A stretch of DNA of 64,000 nucleotides, from assembly GCA_943846595.1 (NCBI GenBank), contig OX044355.1, positions 2,250,259 through 2,314,258 on the forward strand, in the 5' to 3' direction. The notes under the pieces were generated by a model. It was not told where the DNA came from, did not search any database, and saw only the letters and a program-made list of their open reading frames with translations. Below are positions 1 through 11,304 of the stretch, one piece after another (within the stretch, counting starts at the first letter, position 1; each line of letters starts with the position of its first letter). Made by a program: the position numbers and the translations under genes. The stretch comes from an uncultured Polaribacter sp. (GTDB taxonomy: Bacteria > Bacteroidota > Bacteroidia > Flavobacteriales > Flavobacteriaceae).

Positions 1-291
1 ATTATTTTGATTGACGTTTACTTTTTCTCTTGATTTGGTAAAAATACTCACCAGCATATCTGGATTTTCAGATTTGGTTAATCCTTTTGCCTTTAATTCT
101 GTAGAAATGGCGCGTAAAATTCTTTTTTTATCCAAATCAGAAATACTAGACTTATCAATTCCTGGCTTATAAAAAGCAAATGTTTTGTACTTTTTAAAAT
201 CTACATTCTCATCATAATCTGCGAGGACTTTGACGGAATAACAGGAAGTAAGAAATGCAAGGCTAAGAAATAAAAACAGGTAGTTTTTCAT
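1..291 (-). CDS. DUF4136-type lipoprotein, 3' end cut by window edge
   Basis: The minus strand from the ATG at 289-291 reads a lipoprotein signal peptide (LAFLTSC, lipobox Cys at about residue 17), then a sequence beginning YSVKVLADYDENVDFKKYKT, typical of DUF4136 envelope lipoproteins. About 97 residues are visible; the C-terminus lies off the window. It starts 10 nt after the hutU stop on the same strand, so co-transcription is possible. The cellular role of DUF4136 proteins is not established. The family call is from recognition of the fold-start motif, not from a search. Confidence 0.8.
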   Translation of the reverse strand, partial: MKNYLFLFLSLAFLTSCYSVKVLADYDENVDFKKYKTFAFYKPGIDKSSISDLDKKRILRAISTELKAKGLTKSENPDMLVSIFTKSREKVNVNQNN

Positions 292-301
292 GATATTACT
301 T

Positions 302-2290
302 TTAAATTATTGAGTTTATTAAGGCATCGTCTACTAAATTTGGCAAGGTAACTTTTAATTTTTTCTCAGATTTCATTGCTCTTTTGATAGCAAAAACAGC
401 TGCTTCATTTCTTGCCCAACTTCTTCTAGAGATTCCATTATTGACATCCCAAAAAAGCATGGAATCCAATCGCTTCGATGCAGACTTAGAACCATCAATA
501 AGCATGCCAAAACCTCCATTAACCACTTCTCCCCAGCCTACTCCTCCTCCATTATGAATAGAAACCCATGTTGCGCCTCTAAAACTATCTCCAATTACAT
601 TTTGAATTGCCATGTCTGCAGTAAACTTAGAACCATCATAAATATTGGATGTTTCGCGGTACGGTGAATCGGTTCCAGAAACATCATGATGGTCTCTTCC
701 TAAAATAACATTTCCAATTTCTCCTCGCTTAATTGCTTTGTTAAATGCTTTTGCAATCTTTACACGCCCTTCAGCATCTGCATACAAAATTCGTGCTTGA
801 GACCCTACCACCAAGTTGTTCTTTTGTGCGCCTTGTATCCATTGAATATTATCAGCCATTTGTTGTTGAATTTCTGGAGGTGATTGCTGCTTTATCTCCT
901 CTAGCACCTTACAAGCAATTGCATCTGTTTTCGCCAAATCTTCTGGGTCTCCGGATGCACATACCCATCTAAAAGGTCCAAAACCATAATCGAAACATAT
1001 AGGTCCCATAATGTCTTGCACATAACTGGAATATTTAAAGTCAATCTTATTGTCTGCCATCACATCGGCTCCTGCCCTGCTAGCTTCTAGTAAAAAAGCA
1101 TTTCCGTAATCGAAAAAATAGGTGCCTCTGGCAGTGTGTTTATTAATCGCGTTTGCATGTCTTTTCAATGTTTCTTGTACTTTTTCTTTAAACAATATTG
1201 GGTTTTCTGCCATCATTGTATTGGCTGCCTCAAAAGAAAGATCAGCTGGATAGTACCCGCCTGCCCAAGGATTGTGGAGAGAGGTTTGATCAGAACCTAA
1301 ATCGACATGTATCCCTGCTTTATCAAATTGTTCCCAAACATCCACAACATTCCCCAAATAGGCCAATGAGACTATCTCTTTGGATAATTTTGCTGATTTT
1401 ACTCTAGCAACAAGCACATCCAAATCCGTTATTTTCTCATCTATCCAACCTTGATCCAGTCGTATTTGAGTAATTTTTGGATTTACTTCAGCACATACGG
1501 TTATACAGCCTGCAATGGTTCCTGCTTTGGGTTGTGCTCCAGACATTCCTCCCAAACCAGAAGTCACAAAGAGATTCCCGACAGGAGTTTTATTTATTTT
1601 ACGAAAAGCATTTAATACTGTAATGGTTGTGCCATGAACAATTCCTTGAGGACCAATATACATATAACTACCCGCTGTCATTTGCCCATACTGAGAAACG
1701 CCCAATGCGTTCATTTTTTCCAAATCATCTGGTTTGGAATAATTGGGAATGACCATTCCGTTGGTCACCACAACTCGAGGTGCATTTTTATGCGATGGAA
1801 ATAATCCCATCGGATGCCCAGAATACATCGTCAATGTTTGTTTGTCTGTCATCTCCGACAGGTATTTCATGGTTAGTAAATACTGGGCCCAATTTTGAAA
1901 AACAGCACCATTGCCTCCATAAGTAATCAATTCATGCGGGTGTTGGGCAACTGCATAATCCAAATTGTTCTGTATCATGAGCATAATGGCTTTTGCTTGA
2001 GAAGACTTTCCTGGGTATTCAGAAATTGCTCTGGCTTTCATTTCATATTCGGGGCGAAAGCGGTACATGTAAATCCGTCCGTATTTTGCTAATTCATCTG
2101 CAAATTCTGGTAATAGTGTGGCATGATGCTTTTTGTCAAAATAACGAAGTGCATTTTTAAGGGCTAATTTTTTCTCGGAAGAAGTTAAAATATCTTTTCG
2201 TTTTGGCGCATGATTTATTGCGACTTCGTATTCTTTTTTTTTGGGCAAAACGTCTGGAATTCCTTGTTGTATTTGAGCTGCAAATGTCAT
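302..2290 (-). CDS. hutU: Urocanate hydratase (urocanase)
   Basis: Cytoplasmic NAD-dependent enzyme of histidine degradation; converts urocanate to imidazolonepropionate. The 662 residues fit the long form usual in Bacteroidota (proteobacterial enzymes are about 555). Family hallmarks are visible: the NAD-binding stretch TSGLGGMSGAQPKAGTIAG near residue 243, the segment FGPFRWVCASGDPEDL that holds the family's conserved cysteine, and the C-terminal IHNGGGVGWGEVVNGGFGM. No other hut gene lies in the window, so the rest of the pathway must be elsewhere. A TATATTTG box upstream is a plausible promoter element. Confidence 0.96.
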   Translation of the reverse strand: MTFAAQIQQGIPDVLPKKKEYEVAINHAPKRKDILTSSEKKLALKNALRYFDKKHHATLLPEFADELAKYGRIYMYRFRPEYEMKARAISEYPGKSSQAKAIMLMIQNNLDYAVAQHPHELITYGGNGAVFQNWAQYLLTMKYLSEMTDKQTLTMYSGHPMGLFPSHKNAPRVVVTNGMVIPNYSKPDDLEKMNALGVSQYGQMTAGSYMYIGPQGIVHGTTITVLNAFRKINKTPVGNLFVTSGLGGMSGAQPKAGTIAGCITVCAEVNPKITQIRLDQGWIDEKITDLDVLVARVKSAKLSKEIVSLAYLGNVVDVWEQFDKAGIHVDLGSDQTSLHNPWAGGYYPADLSFEAANTMMAENPILFKEKVQETLKRHANAINKHTARGTYFFDYGNAFLLEASRAGADVMADNKIDFKYSSYVQDIMGPICFDYGFGPFRWVCASGDPEDLAKTDAIACKVLEEIKQQSPPEIQQQMADNIQWIQGAQKNNLVVGSQARILYADAEGRVKIAKAFNKAIKRGEIGNVILGRDHHDVSGTDSPYRETSNIYDGSKFTADMAIQNVIGDSFRGATWVSIHNGGGVGWGEVVNGGFGMLIDGSKSASKRLDSMLFWDVNNGISRRSWARNEAAVFAIKRAMKSEKKLKVTLPNLVDDALINSII

Positions 2291-2316
2291 AAAAGTTTTA
2301 TTTTCAAAATCTGAAA

Positions 2317-2324
2317 CAAATATA
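2317..2324 (-). promoter_or_regulatory. Putative -7 box of hutU
   Basis: On the minus strand this reads TATATTTG, matching the Bacteroidota primary sigma -7 consensus TAnnTTTG, 27 nt before the hutU ATG. No clear -33 TTTG was found, so this is a sequence match only. Confidence 0.5.
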
Positions 2325-2420
2325 TTTCTTTTTTAAATACTTTAATTAACTATTCAAAAAAATAGCGTTTCTTTTAGGAAATCCGTAAATTGCACCTTTA
2401 ATTTTCTATCAAATTTACGA

Positions 2421-5400
2421 ATGGAACAAATTAAACCCTATCATCCAATCTATAAAGTAAGAATTGTAACAGCTGCCTCGCTTTTTGATGGGCACGATGC
2501 CGCGATCAATATCATGCGCAGAATCATTCAATCTACCGGAGTAGAAGTCATTCACCTCGGACATGACCGTAGCGTGGAAGAGGTAGTCAATTGCGCCATT
2601 CAAGAGGATGCCAATGCCATAGCAATCACCTCTTACCAAGGAGGTCATAATGAGTATTTTAAATACATGTTCGATTTGTTGAAAGAAAAAGGTGCCAGCC
2701 ACATCAAAATATTTGGTGGCGGGGGTGGTGTTATTCTTCCTGAAGAAATAGAAGAATTAATGACTTACGGGATTGCACGTATTTATTCTCCAGATGATGG
2801 ACGTGCCCTGGGTTTGCAAGGAATGATTAATGATTTAGTACTACAAGCAGATTATGCAATTGGGAACGTTCTTAACGATGAACTTGAACATTTAGCAAAA
2901 AAAGAAATTGGCAGCATTGCGCGTATTATTTCTGCGGCTGAAAACTTTCCTGAGGTAGCCAAAGCAACCTTAGAAAGCATTCACCTAAAAAATAAAAACT
3001 CAAAAATACCTGTCCTAGGAATTACAGGTACTGGAGGGGCAGGAAAATCCTCTTTGGTCGATGAATTGGTACGTCGTTTTTTAATGGATTTCCCTAAAAA
3101 GACAATCGGAATTATTTCTGTAGATCCCTCAAAAAGGAAAACGGGGGGAGCACTTTTGGGCGATCGAATACGAATGAATGCCATTCACAACGAACGCGTT
3201 TACATGCGCTCCTTGGCTACCCGTCAATCCAACTTAGCGCTTTCAAAATACGTAAATGAGGCGATACAAGTTTTAAAAGCCGCCGAATTTGATTTAATAG
3301 TTTTAGAAACTTCTGGTATTGGGCAATCGGATACTGAAATTATTGAACATTCGGATACCTCTTTGTATGTAATGACTCCTGAATTTGGCGCTGCAACACA
3401 GTTAGAAAAAATTGACATGTTGGATTTTGCAGATTTAGTAGCCATTAATAAGTTTGACAAACGCGGTGCTATAGACGCAGTTAGAGATGTCAAAAAGCAA
3501 TACATGCGCAACAATAATTTGTGGCACATACATCAAGATGATCTTCCAGTATACGGCACCATTGCTTCCCAGTTCAATGACCCAGGGATGAATACGCTGT
3601 ATAAAAAACTCATGGATAAGTTGGTGGAAAAAACGGGTGCTGATTTAAAATCTTCGTTTGAAATTACGACTAAAATGTCTGAAAAGATATTTGTGATTCC
3701 ACCTGCAAGAGTTCGTTATCTATCGGAAATTGCAGAAAGCAACAGAGCCTATAACAAAAAAGTAAATTCACAAGTGGAAGTTGCTCAAAAACTATATGGA
3801 ATCTATCAAACAATTTTATCCATTACCGAAAGTAACCAAACTGTAACAACCTTCAAAGCAGCGAACTCTTTTCTAACAAAAACAGGAATTGATAGCGATG
3901 CAATTCTAGCGCTCGAATCGATTCAGGACGATATTGAATTTATCCAACTTTTATTTGGACAATTTGAAAAAGTAAAATTGAATTTGGATCCCTACAACTG
4001 GGAAGTTATTCTCAATTGGCCTGCGAAAGTTCAAAGATACAAGCAACCAATTTACACGTTTAAAGTAAGAGATAAAGAAATCAATATCGAAACGCATAGC
4101 GAATCATTATCGCATTCTCAAATACCCAAAATTGCCTTACCAAAATACCAAGCTTGGGGCGATTTATTAGGTTGGAATTTACAGGAAAATGTACCTGGAG
4201 AATTTCCCTACACTGCAGGGCTATATCCTTTTAAACGTATGGGCGAGGACCCTACCAGAATGTTTGCTGGTGAAGGAGGTCCCGAAAGAACCAACAGACG
4301 CTTTCATTATGTGAGTTTGGGCATGGACGCTAAAAGACTTTCGACTGCCTTTGATTCTGTAACACTCTATGGAAATGATCCAGGGATTCGCCCAGATATC
4401 TATGGAAAAATTGGAAATGCAGGGGTATCTATATGCTGTCTGGACGATGCTAAAAAACTGTATTCTGGTTTTGATTTGAGCCACCACATGACTTCTGTTT
4501 CGATGACTATTAATGGTCCAGCTCCCATGTTACTAGGTTTCTTTATGAATGCAGCAATAGATCAAAATTGCGAAAAATACATCAAAGAGCACCAATTGGA
4601 AAAAGAGGTAGAGACAGCTTTTGTAGCAATGTACGATGCCAAAGGACTAGAAAGACCTCTTTACCAAGGTTCCTTACCAGAAGGAAACAATGGTTTAGGG
4701 TTGTTACTTTTAGGGCTTACCGGTGATTTGGTTTTGCCGCAAGCGGTATATCAACAAATTAAAAAAGAAACCTTAACACAAGTTCGAGGAACTGTACAAG
4801 CAGATATTTTAAAAGAAGACCAAGCACAGAATACCTGTATTTTTTCTACTGAATTCGCATTGCGATTGATGGGAGATGTACAAGAATATTTCATTGAAAA
4901 ACAAGTGCGAAACTTTTATTCGGTTTCTATTTCTGGATATCATATTGCCGAAGCGGGCGCGAACCCTATTACCCAATTGGCGTTGACACTGTCTAACGGA
5001 TTTACCTATGTAGAATATTATTTAAGTCGTGGTATGGACATCAATCAATTTGGCCCCAACTTGTCATTCTTCTTTTCCAACGGAATTGATCCTGAGTATT
5101 CGGTAATTGGTAGAGTTGCCCGTAAAATATGGGCCAAAGCCATGAAACATAAATATGGTGCCAATGCGAGGGCTCAAATGTTAAAATACCACATTCAAAC
5201 TTCTGGGCGCTCTTTGCATGCACAGGAAATTGATTTTAATGACATTCGAACAACACTGCAAGCCCTGTATGCTATTAATGATAACTGCAATTCCTTACAT
5301 ACAAATGCCTATGACGAGGCCATTACAACCCCTACGGAGGAATCGGTGCGAAGAGCCATGGCCATTCAATTGATTATTAACAAAGAATTGGGATTGACTA

Positions 5401-5885
5401 AGAATGAAAATCCAATTCAAGGAGCCTTTATTATTGAAGAATTGACCGATTTGGTGGAAGAGGCCGTCCTATTAGAATTTGACAGAATTACAGAACGTGG
5501 CGGTGTTTTAGGCGCTATGGAAACCATGTATCAACGTTCAAAAATTCAGGAAGAAAGCCTGTATTATGAAACCTTAAAACACAATGGTGAATTTCCAATT
5601 ATCGGAGTGAATACCTTCTTAAGTTCAAAAGGCTCTCCGACCATTCAACCTGCGGAAGTAATTCGTGCAACAGTATCGGAAAAACAATTTCAAATTCAAA
5701 CAAAAGAGCACCTGAATAAGGCGAACTTTGAACAAGTAAAAATACAACTAGCGCAACTGCAAAAGGCAGCAATACAAAATGACAATTTATTTGAAAAATT
5801 AATGGAAGCTACCAAAGTTTGCTCTTTGGGACAGCTTACGGAGGCCTTGTTTAAGGTTGGCGGACAGTATCGCAGAAATATGTAA
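2421..5885 (+). CDS. icmF: Fused isobutyryl-CoA mutase IcmF
   Basis: Adenosylcobalamin-dependent mutase that interconverts isobutyryl-CoA and n-butyryl-CoA, with its G-protein chaperone built in. Domain order in 1154 residues: N-terminal B12-binding domain with DGHDAA (residues 23-28, His25 the expected cobalt ligand); MeaB-like GTPase with the P-loop [12 protein letters not shown] near residue 200; C-terminal mutase TIM barrel beginning near residue 580. The mutase site has [19 protein letters not shown] (Phe604), where methylmalonyl-CoA mutase carries a Tyr; this is the IcmF signature. Length matches the family (about 1100). A single gene followed by a strong terminator; divergent from hutU. 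Some IcmFs also act on pivalyl- or isovaleryl-CoA, so substrate range is not settled. Confidence 0.94.
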   Translation: MEQIKPYHPIYKVRIVTAASLFDGHDAAINIMRRIIQSTGVEVIHLGHDRSVEEVVNCAIQEDANAIAITSYQGGHNEYFKYMFDLLKEKGASHIKIFGGGGGVILPEEIEELMTYGIARIYSPDDGRALGLQGMINDLVLQADYAIGNVLNDELEHLAKKEIGSIARIISAAENFPEVAKATLESIHLKNKNSKIPVLGITGTGGAGKSSLVDELVRRFLMDFPKKTIGIISVDPSKRKTGGALLGDRIRMNAIHNERVYMRSLATRQSNLALSKYVNEAIQVLKAAEFDLIVLETSGIGQSDTEIIEHSDTSLYVMTPEFGAATQLEKIDMLDFADLVAINKFDKRGAIDAVRDVKKQYMRNNNLWHIHQDDLPVYGTIASQFNDPGMNTLYKKLMDKLVEKTGADLKSSFEITTKMSEKIFVIPPARVRYLSEIAESNRAYNKKVNSQVEVAQKLYGIYQTILSITESNQTVTTFKAANSFLTKTGIDSDAILALESIQDDIEFIQLLFGQFEKVKLNLDPYNWEVILNWPAKVQRYKQPIYTFKVRDKEINIETHSESLSHSQIPKIALPKYQAWGDLLGWNLQENVPGEFPYTAGLYPFKRMGEDPTRMFAGEGGPERTNRRFHYVSLGMDAKRLSTAFDSVTLYGNDPGIRPDIYGKIGNAGVSICCLDDAKKLYSGFDLSHHMTSVSMTINGPAPMLLGFFMNAAIDQNCEKYIKEHQLEKEVETAFVAMYDAKGLERPLYQGSLPEGNNGLGLLLLGLTGDLVLPQAVYQQIKKETLTQVRGTVQADILKEDQAQNTCIFSTEFALRLMGDVQEYFIEKQVRNFYSVSISGYHIAEAGANPITQLALTLSNGFTYVEYYLSRGMDINQFGPNLSFFFSNGIDPEYSVIGRVARKIWAKAMKHKYGANARAQMLKYHIQTSGRSLHAQEIDFNDIRTTLQALYAINDNCNSLHTNAYDEAITTPTEESVRRAMAIQLIINKELGLTKNENPIQGAFIIEELTDLVEEAVLLEFDRITERGGVLGAMETMYQRSKIQEESLYYETLKHNGEFPIIGVNTFLSSKGSPTIQPAEVIRATVSEKQFQIQTKEHLNKANFEQVKIQLAQLQKAAIQNDNLFEKLMEATKVCSLGQLTEALFKVGGQYRRNM

Positions 5886-5921
5886 GCAATGAATTGTTTT
5901 CAGTAAAAAATTCTTTTCCAT

Positions 5922-5951
5922 AAAAAAACGTGCTATTAGCACGGTTTTTTT
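5922..5951. terminator. Bidirectional rho-independent terminator
   Basis: A-tract, then CGTGC-TATTA-GCACG stem-loop (5929-5943), then a T-tract. It lies between icmF (plus) and the frameshifted lipoprotein gene (minus), which converge here, and can serve both. Confidence 0.85.
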
Positions 5952-5968
5952 ACGTTATGAGATAAAAG

Positions 5969-6611
5969 TTAATACTTTTCGTAAGTAGTTTGTTCAGTTT
6001 TCAAGTAATTGATAATATGGTCAATGGTTCGGTTCTTAGCTTTCTCTAAGGTTGTGGTAAAATTGAAGAAGAAAACGGAGGCTTCCCCAATGGCGATGAA
6101 ATCTAGAATTTCTTTGTCGTTTTTGGTATCATATACCGCTACCTTCACATTGATCACGCAATATTCAACAGAAGTGGAAGTATCCATACCCCCCATGCCG
6201 TTCATTCCCCCTATATTTCCAGACTGTCTCCATTCATATCTGTTTGTAATTTCGAAGTTCGAAAAGTGAATGACATAATCGGCATCTGCAGTATTTAAAG
6301 AAGCATACGTCACCTTTGAAATGTCGTATGTGACGTCTCCAAAAACCTTGCTTGCCTTTATTTTTTTTGGAAAAATCATTTAAATACTGACTGGAAAAAG
6401 CTGCTTTTTCTTCGTAATTTTTTTGGAAGGTATTGGAAAACTCAAGCACTTTAATGTCATCAGTAGCAATGAGGATCACTTTCTTTGTTTCTGGGGTTTC
6501 AATCTCTGCTTTCTTTGAAATGAAAGTAACGTATTGTTTAGACACCTTGCAGGAAGCAAAACTAAAAAAAACGAGTATCGTTACTAAAAATAGGTAGGAA
6601 TTTCTTTTCAT
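5969..6611 (-). pseudogene. Lipoprotein gene split by a one-base frameshift
   Basis: Two overlapping minus-strand frames make one protein. The first (from ATG at 6611) gives a lipoprotein signal ending FFSFASC and runs to about NDFSKK; the second (to 5969) continues IKASKVFGDVTYDISKVTYA and has a Gly/Met-rich loop GGMNGMGGMD. The frame changes at a run of eight T (6361-6368; A8 on the coding strand). With seven A the reading frame is continuous, giving about 213 residues. Function unknown; the C-terminal half looks like an outer-membrane or periplasmic assembly lipoprotein domain. It could be a sequencing error, a true pseudogene, or homopolymer phase variation. Confidence 0.75.
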
Positions 6612-6759
6612 ATTTTTTTTTCAAACTTACTACAATTTTAAAAATTCATGTACACTAAGATAGAAAACATGGTTCGTTTCCTAAATTGGTGCTTGAAAAA
6701 AAGGCGCTGGTTTGGCATAAAAAACACTCATCTTTAAAAAGTAAATGCGCGAACAACCC

Positions 6760-8724
6760 CTATCGTCTTCGCTTGGGTGCTCTGCTTACTTTCTTTTTAC
6801 GTTTGTTAAAAGGAACCAGTACGGCATCATCAAAGGTGTTTTTAGCCTGTTTCGCCTGTTTGTTCTTTTTCCAAGAATTGTTCTCGGGCAATAAGCGTTG
6901 TAACAAATCTTGCCTTCCTACTTTGTTCAAGGTTTTTTTAATCCAATCTTTGTTTTCTTTCTTGTACCAAAAGAAAAACTTGTGCTGATCTTCTTTCTCC
7001 TTTTTTGTTTTCGGAGTTTTTGTAGGTTTTAAGGTGTAGGGATGGTAGCCTGAATAATAAATAACCGTGGCTACTGTCATTGGTGTGGGTGTAAAACCTT
7101 GGACTTGCTCTAGCTGAAAGCCCATATCTTTGGTTTCTGCTGCTAAATTGGCCATGTCTTCTACTTCACTTGCTGGATGACTGGAAATAAAATAAGGAAT
7201 CAATTGCAAGTTCAATTTTTTCTTGATATTGATTTTATCGAAACGCTCTTTAAACTTATGGAAATAAGTAAACGAAGGCTTTCGCATCAATTTTAAAACA
7301 GGATCAGACGTGTGTTCTGGGGCTACTTTTAAACGTCCAGAAACGTGTTTGGTCATTACCTCTTCTGTATAGGCATCCAACTCTTTTGGGTCTGCATTTT
7401 TATTGAATTCTGGGACCAACATATCATGGCGAATTCCACTTCCAATAAACGATTTTTTTATCTTTGGATGCTTATCTACTGCTTGATACAAGTCCGTTAA
7501 TGGTTTGTGTGAGGTATCTAGATTGGAGCAAATTACTGGAGAAATACAACTTGGTGCCACACATTTATCACAAATAGATTGTACTTTCCCCTTCATCTGA
7601 TACATGTTTGCCGAAGGGCCTCCAATATCTGACAAATAGCCTTTAAAGTCGGGCATGTTTGCTACTTTATCTACTTCTTTCAATACCGATTCTTGACTTC
7701 TACTGGCAATAAACTTACCTTGGTGTGCAGAAATAGTACAAAAGCTACACCCACCAAAACACCCTCGGTGAATGTTTATTGAAAATTTGATCATTTCAAA
7801 GGCCGGTATTGGTCCTCGTTTGTTGTATTTCGGGTGTGGCAAACGCGTAAAAGGCAAATCGAAAGAACCATCAATTTCCTTTTCTGTCATGGTTGGAAAT
7901 GGCGGATTAATTACCAAGGTTCTTCCTTCCACTTCTTGTAAAATTCGGCGTGCTTTTAATTTATTGGATTCTTGTTCTATCACTTTAAAGTTAGAGGCGA
8001 AGGTCTTTTTATCTGCCAAACAAGCTGCGTGCGAGTTGATAGTCACATCTTCCCAATCATTTACAACGGGAATTTTCTCTTCGTTCTGATTGATTAATAC
8101 GGCAGTTTGCTTGATGTTTTTTAAACTTGAAAAAGGCACGCCTTTTTGAAGCAATGAAACAATTTCACGCAATGGTTGTTCGCCCATTCCATAGACCAAC
8201 ATGTCTGCTTTGGAAGTTTCTAAAATGGTTGGTAAGAGTTTGTCTGACCAATAATCGTAATGCGTTACACGTCTTAAAGACGCTTCAATTCCTCCAATTA
8301 AAACGGGAACATCTGGGAATTTTTCTTTTAATATTTTGGAATATACAGAGGTTGCATAATCTGGACGAAACCCTTTGTCACCATTGGGTGTGTAAGCATC
8401 TTTGTCTCTGCGTTTTTTACTTGCGGTATAATTACTCACCATGGGGTCCATACATCCACCTGTAGCGCCAAAAAACAATCGAGGTTTCCCTAGTTTTTCA
8501 AAATCTTGCAAATTATCATGCACACTGGGCTGCGGAACAATCGCAACTCGCAAACCATAGCTTTCTAAGATACGCCCAATGACTGCAGGCCCAAAAGAAG
8601 GGTGATCTACATAGGCATCACCACTAAAGAGAATTACATCCAATGCTGTCCAACCACGAAGCTTTACTTCTTTATTTGTTGTTGGTAACCAATCGGTTAG
8701 TTGTAATTTCTTTGTTTGCTCCAT
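6760..8724 (-). CDS. ygiQ: YgiQ-family radical SAM protein
   Basis: Radical SAM protein of unknown substrate. The 4Fe-4S motif CFGGCSFC (Cys-x3-Cys-x2-Cys) follows HRG near residue 320. The family N-terminus (WLPTTNKEVKLRGWTALDVI), the vitamin-B12-binding-like region (GATGGCMDPMVSNYTASKKR) and the basic C-terminal tail are all present. Start chosen at 8724 (MEQTKKLQLTDWLP): ten extra upstream codons exist but the family begins here. Length about 654 residues, as usual. Stands alone between convergent and divergent neighbours. Confidence 0.92.
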   Translation of the reverse strand: MEQTKKLQLTDWLPTTNKEVKLRGWTALDVILFSGDAYVDHPSFGPAVIGRILESYGLRVAIVPQPSVHDNLQDFEKLGKPRLFFGATGGCMDPMVSNYTASKKRRDKDAYTPNGDKGFRPDYATSVYSKILKEKFPDVPVLIGGIEASLRRVTHYDYWSDKLLPTILETSKADMLVYGMGEQPLREIVSLLQKGVPFSSLKNIKQTAVLINQNEEKIPVVNDWEDVTINSHAACLADKKTFASNFKVIEQESNKLKARRILQEVEGRTLVINPPFPTMTEKEIDGSFDLPFTRLPHPKYNKRGPIPAFEMIKFSINIHRGCFGGCSFCTISAHQGKFIASRSQESVLKEVDKVANMPDFKGYLSDIGGPSANMYQMKGKVQSICDKCVAPSCISPVICSNLDTSHKPLTDLYQAVDKHPKIKKSFIGSGIRHDMLVPEFNKNADPKELDAYTEEVMTKHVSGRLKVAPEHTSDPVLKLMRKPSFTYFHKFKERFDKINIKKKLNLQLIPYFISSHPASEVEDMANLAAETKDMGFQLEQVQGFTPTPMTVATVIYYSGYHPYTLKPTKTPKTKKEKEDQHKFFFWYKKENKDWIKKTLNKVGRQDLLQRLLPENNSWKKNKQAKQAKNTFDDAVLVPFNKRKKKVSRAPKRRR

Positions 8725-8943
8725 ATTTTGCAAAAATAGGGAGAAATTAAACAAGTCTAAACTGTTTATCTATTTATTATGAAGAATAAAACAACCATAC
8801 GATTTAGATTGAAATAGAAAACCCTATATTTTTTTTTAGATACTCATTAAAAAAGAGAAGGAATTTCTAAAATTATTTAAACCCTTCTTTTTTTTAGTAA
8901 CTCTTTTTTGTTTTGTAATTTTAGCAAAATAAAACGTCCCAAC

Positions 8944-10845
8944 ATGAGAAAAAATTTCTTTCATACCCTTTTCAGTATTCTTCTTTTGATATCTTGTAAT
9001 ACGAAAACTGAAGACACCTATGTAGCAGATCATTACAACAAACAAGAAGTAACGATTGCCATGCGAGACGGTGTAAAACTGCACACTACTATTTATACTC
9101 CTAAAGATACTTCCAAAACATATCCTATTCTATTGCAAAGAACACCGTATAGTGCTGGACCTTATGGGGAAGGAAAGATGAAGACCAAAATTGGTCCAAA
9201 TGTGCACTTAATGAAAGAAGGAAACATTGTGGTTTACCAAGATGTTCGCGGGCGTTGGATGAGTGAAGGGGTTTATGACAACATGCGGGCCTATCTACCA
9301 AATAAAAAAGAAAACGAATCGGATGAGGCTTCTGACACCTATGACACGATTGATTGGTTGGTAAAAAATATTGAAAACAATAATGGAAATGTAGGTACTT
9401 GGGGAATTTCATATCCTGGCCACTATGCAACCGTTTCTACAATTGATGCACATCCCGCTCTAAAAGCAGCTTCTCCACAAGCTTGTATTGGTGATTTTTT
9501 CTTTGATGATTTCCACCACAATGGTGCTTTTTTATTGAGTTATTTCAAAGCCATTTCATTGTTTGGAACTTATAAAGATACCCCAACTGATAAAGCATGG
9601 TATTCTTTTCCTGAAATGAATTCAAATGATCAATATCAATTTTTTCTTGATAAAGGACCTCTGAAAAACCTAAATGAATATTTTCAATATGAAAAATTAG
9701 ATGTCCAAACTGCCTCCACAAAAACAGTAATAGATGATTTTTTCTGGAAAGAAATTACAGAACACCCAAATTATGATTCTGTATGGCAAAGCAAAGGAAT
9801 CATTCAACACTTAGACAAAGTACCCGCTTCTGTAGCAACAATGATTGTTGGAGGATGGTTTGATGCCGAAGATTTGTATGGTCCCTTAGAAACCTACAAA
9901 GCCATCGAAAAGAATGGGGTTGGCAATTACAACACCCTGGTTTTTGGTCCTTGGGATCACGGAAAATGGGCAAAAGATGTCGTAAAAAATACCGTAGGTA
10001 ATTATTATTTTGGCGATTCTATTTCCTTAAAATTTCAAAAGGAAATCGAAACCAATTTCTTCAATCACTTTTTGAAAGGAAAAGGGGATCAAAAGACCAG
10101 TTTGCCAGAAGCTTATGTTTTTGATTCTGGAAAAAAAGAATGGAAAAGTTATGATGCTTGGCCACCCAGTAATGTAATAAAACAAGACTGGTTTTTATCT
10201 GAGAACCAGTCCCTAACTTCAGAAAGAAAAGCAACAAAGGGGATTCAATTCATTAGCGACATTAAAAACCCTGTTCCCTATTCTGAGGATATTAAAACGG
10301 TTTTCACACCAAGAAAATACATGACGGATGACCAACGATTTGCTGGACGAAGACCGGATGTATTAGTTTTTGAAACAGAAACTTTAACGGAAGATCTTAC
10401 CTTGGCGGGCGATATTTTAGCAAAATTAAAGGTAGCCACCACAGGTACAGCTGCCGATTGGATTGTAAAGGTCATTGATGTGCATCCTTCAGACATGGAA
10501 GAGAATAACAAAGACCTACAGGATCATTTAAAAATGAGCAATTATCATTTAATGGTTAGAAGTGAAGTATTACGTGGCCGTTTTAGAAATAGTTTCGAGA
10601 ATCCGGAACCCTTTGTCGCCAACACGAAGACGTCCGTAAATATTCAATTGCAGGATGTTTTTCACACCTTTAAAAAAGGACATAAATTACAAGTGCAAGT
10701 GCAGAGTACATGGTTTCCCTTAATTGATTTGAATCCACAAACCTATGTAGACAATATCTTTAAAGCATCGGAGGAAGATTTTAAAACGCAAACGCACACT
10801 GTTTTTACGGATTCGAGTATTGAATTTTCGGTGTTGAAAAATTAA
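8944..10845 (+). CDS. CocE/NonD family serine hydrolase, lipoprotein
   Basis: Alpha/beta hydrolase related to alpha-amino-acid ester hydrolase, glutaryl-7-ACA acylase and Xaa-Pro dipeptidyl peptidase (S15). The start at 8944 gives a lipoprotein signal MRKNFFHTLFSILLLISC, so the protein is membrane-anchored and extracytoplasmic. Catalytic triad motifs: nucleophile GTWGISYPGHYAT, Asp in GGWFDAEDLYG, His in FGPWDHGKW. The C-terminal jelly-roll domain (from about residue 440) ends in the usual VQVQSTWFPLIDLNPQ motif. The likely substrate is a peptide or amino-ester, but it cannot be fixed from sequence. The DMP19-like gene follows 3 nt after the stop. Confidence 0.9.
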   Translation: MRKNFFHTLFSILLLISCNTKTEDTYVADHYNKQEVTIAMRDGVKLHTTIYTPKDTSKTYPILLQRTPYSAGPYGEGKMKTKIGPNVHLMKEGNIVVYQDVRGRWMSEGVYDNMRAYLPNKKENESDEASDTYDTIDWLVKNIENNNGNVGTWGISYPGHYATVSTIDAHPALKAASPQACIGDFFFDDFHHNGAFLLSYFKAISLFGTYKDTPTDKAWYSFPEMNSNDQYQFFLDKGPLKNLNEYFQYEKLDVQTASTKTVIDDFFWKEITEHPNYDSVWQSKGIIQHLDKVPASVATMIVGGWFDAEDLYGPLETYKAIEKNGVGNYNTLVFGPWDHGKWAKDVVKNTVGNYYFGDSISLKFQKEIETNFFNHFLKGKGDQKTSLPEAYVFDSGKKEWKSYDAWPPSNVIKQDWFLSENQSLTSERKATKGIQFISDIKNPVPYSEDIKTVFTPRKYMTDDQRFAGRRPDVLVFETETLTEDLTLAGDILAKLKVATTGTAADWIVKVIDVHPSDMEENNKDLQDHLKMSNYHLMVRSEVLRGRFRNSFENPEPFVANTKTSVNIQLQDVFHTFKKGHKLQVQVQSTWFPLIDLNPQTYVDNIFKASEEDFKTQTHTVFTDSSIEFSVLKN

Positions 10846-10848
10846 TCC

Positions 10849-11304
10849 ATGTCCTCTACAGAAATTGCGCTTTTACTAAACAATGATCTAGAAAAAATCA
10901 CCAGAATTGGTGAAATTATAGGGAATAAAATTCCTGAAAGGGATGTGTTCACAACACTAAACGACTACGAGAAAACATTTATTTATATTGATATTTTTGA
11001 AAATCATACCACAAATGGGGGTTTCGAAGAGTTTTTCTGGAATTCTTCGGGACAGTTTTCTCATGAAATATTAGCCGCCTATGAAGCAATTGGCGCCACA
11101 AAAACAGCCACCTTAATTTACAACGCTTTTAAAGAATTCGGCGAAATTCCAATCCCCAAAGACCATGCCTTCAGAAAAAAAATTCTTACCGAATTAAATT
11201 CGAATGCCTGGGACACCTTGGACCAAGCATTTTATAAAAGTAAGGAAGCTATTGTGCCGTTGGTTCTCCTTTTTGTGGCAAAAAATAGTGCTTATTTTGA
11301 TTGA
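10849..11304 (+). CDS. DMP19 family protein (DUF4375)
   Basis: 151 residues with the DUF4375 core YIDIFENHTTNGGFEEFFWN followed by SSGQFSHEILAAYEAIGA. The family is named after a Neisseria DNA-mimic protein, but most members have no known role and the acidic DNA-mimic function should not be assumed here. Cytoplasmic, no signal peptide. It begins 3 nt after the hydrolase stop, so it is probably translated from the same mRNA. Confidence 0.8.
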   Translation: MSSTEIALLLNNDLEKITRIGEIIGNKIPERDVFTTLNDYEKTFIYIDIFENHTTNGGFEEFFWNSSGQFSHEILAAYEAIGATKTATLIYNAFKEFGEIPIPKDHAFRKKILTELNSNAWDTLDQAFYKSKEAIVPLVLLFVAKNSAYFD

